A stretch of DNA of 5,230 nucleotides. Source: an uncultured Carnobacterium sp. Lineage in GTDB: Bacteria; Bacillota; Bacilli; Lactobacillales; Aerococcaceae. Below the pieces are notes generated by a model. The model did no database searches and was not told the origin of the DNA. It worked only from the letters and a program-made list of their open reading frames with translations. This document shows positions 5,019 to 5,230 of this stretch, in pieces. The stretch is from positions 1-5,230 of the forward strand of contig CALALK010000189.1 of the NCBI GenBank assembly GCA_937923125.1, given 5' to 3'. Positions within the stretch are counted from its first letter, which is position 1. Each line of letters starts with the position of its first letter. The position numbers and the translations under genes are program-made.

Positions 5019-5230
5019 ATGAAAGAACAAGATCCAAGAGATAGAATGAGAGAAATGTCCGTATTGAATCTCATCATGGTGATTGGGATTGGAATTGGAT
5101 TCGGAATCGGAATTTTAATTGACAATACTATTGGTGGTGTTGCCATCGGGATGTTAGGAGCGTTTATTTGCCGTTTATTATACATTCGTAAAAAGTATAA
5201 AGAAATTAATCCTAAAGATAAGAAAGAGTA
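5019..5230 (+). CDS. Small membrane protein, AtpZ/AtpI-like, 3' end at window edge
   Basis: The frame is open from an ATG at 5019 to the last base of the window, giving 70 residues; the final two bases are ta, so the stop is probably the next base. A strong AGGAGG (5008-5013), overlapping the previous stop and 5 nt before the ATG, supports the start. A charged N-terminus (KEQDPRDRMRE) is followed by two hydrophobic helices: one built on a glycine pattern (GIGIGFGIGI, about 23-32) ending in LID, the other GGVAIGMLGAFICRLLYI, then a basic tail. The layout, with an aspartate after the first helix and a glycine-rich second helix, resembles the AtpZ/AtpI family of small ATP-synthase-associated proteins. 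No ATP synthase gene is in view, so this assignment is tentative. Confidence 0.7.
   Translation, partial: MKEQDPRDRMREMSVLNLIMVIGIGIGFGIGILIDNTIGGVAIGMLGAFICRLLYIRKKYKEINPKDKKE

Noticed and set aside
5082..5114. Short tandem DNA repeat of GGAATT-like units
   Set aside because: It encodes the alternating glycine-isoleucine face of a membrane helix; codons vary between units, so this is protein-level constraint rather than a DNA repeat element.
4988..5185. Open frame on the - strand with a proline/isoleucine repeat
   Set aside because: The repeat is the reverse complement of the glycine-isoleucine stretch of the + strand membrane protein, which has a strong ribosome binding site.
1..5230. CRISPR arrays, tRNA genes, insertion sequences, attachment sites, defence systems
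   Set aside because: No spaced repeats, cloverleaf sequences, transposase-like products or terminal inverted repeats were seen; genes are compact and of housekeeping type.

Overview
The window comes from a low-GC Gram-positive bacterium. AT-rich codons, strong AGGAGG-type ribosome binding sites, consensus TATAAT boxes and small protein families typical of Bacilli (DUF2187, DUF1294, DUF1275, a single-domain cold-shock protein) point to Firmicutes, most likely Lactobacillales. A Carnobacteriaceae- or Enterococcus-like genome would fit, but the genus cannot be fixed from this sequence alone. It reads as ordinary chromosomal DNA: no transposase, phage gene, CRISPR array, tRNA or rRNA was seen.

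Left part (1-1049): the 3' end of a P1B-type metal-exporting ATPase on the + strand. Its C-terminal HEGST...N..RLL motif places it in the P1B-4 group (Fe2+/Co2+/Zn2+ exporters such as PfeT, FrvA and PmtA). A long hairpin with A/T tracts on both sides follows and probably ends transcription from both directions. A small protein of unknown function (91 residues) converges on it from the - strand, with its own well-spaced promoter.

Middle part (1050-2577): a divergent promoter region, then two separately transcribed + strand genes. The first encodes a helix-turn-helix-like segment joined to a DUF2187 (YkvS-like) domain and ends at a textbook terminator. The second encodes an acidic, helical protein of 297 residues that may be TPR-like and has no assigned function.

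Right part (2639-5230): a tightly packed + strand gene set, probably one operon, starting at a TATAAT promoter just before a cold-shock protein. The order is csp, RNase HI-like protein (ATGA overlap), a glutaredoxin-like protein, a DUF1294 membrane protein (1-nt overlap, GTG start), a DUF1275/YoaK-like membrane protein, a nicotinamidase/isochorismatase-type cysteine hydrolase, and an AtpZ/AtpI-like small membrane protein that runs to the window edge. RNA handling (csp, RNase H) leads the cluster; the rest is a mixed set of redox, membrane and amide-hydrolysis functions. Nothing seen makes it a dedicated new system. The points most worth following are the HTH-DUF2187 fusion, the csp/RNase H coupling with an RNase H that lacks the usual histidine loop, the non-CxxC glutaredoxin-like protein, and a shared promoter/start-site element in front of two adjacent transcription units.
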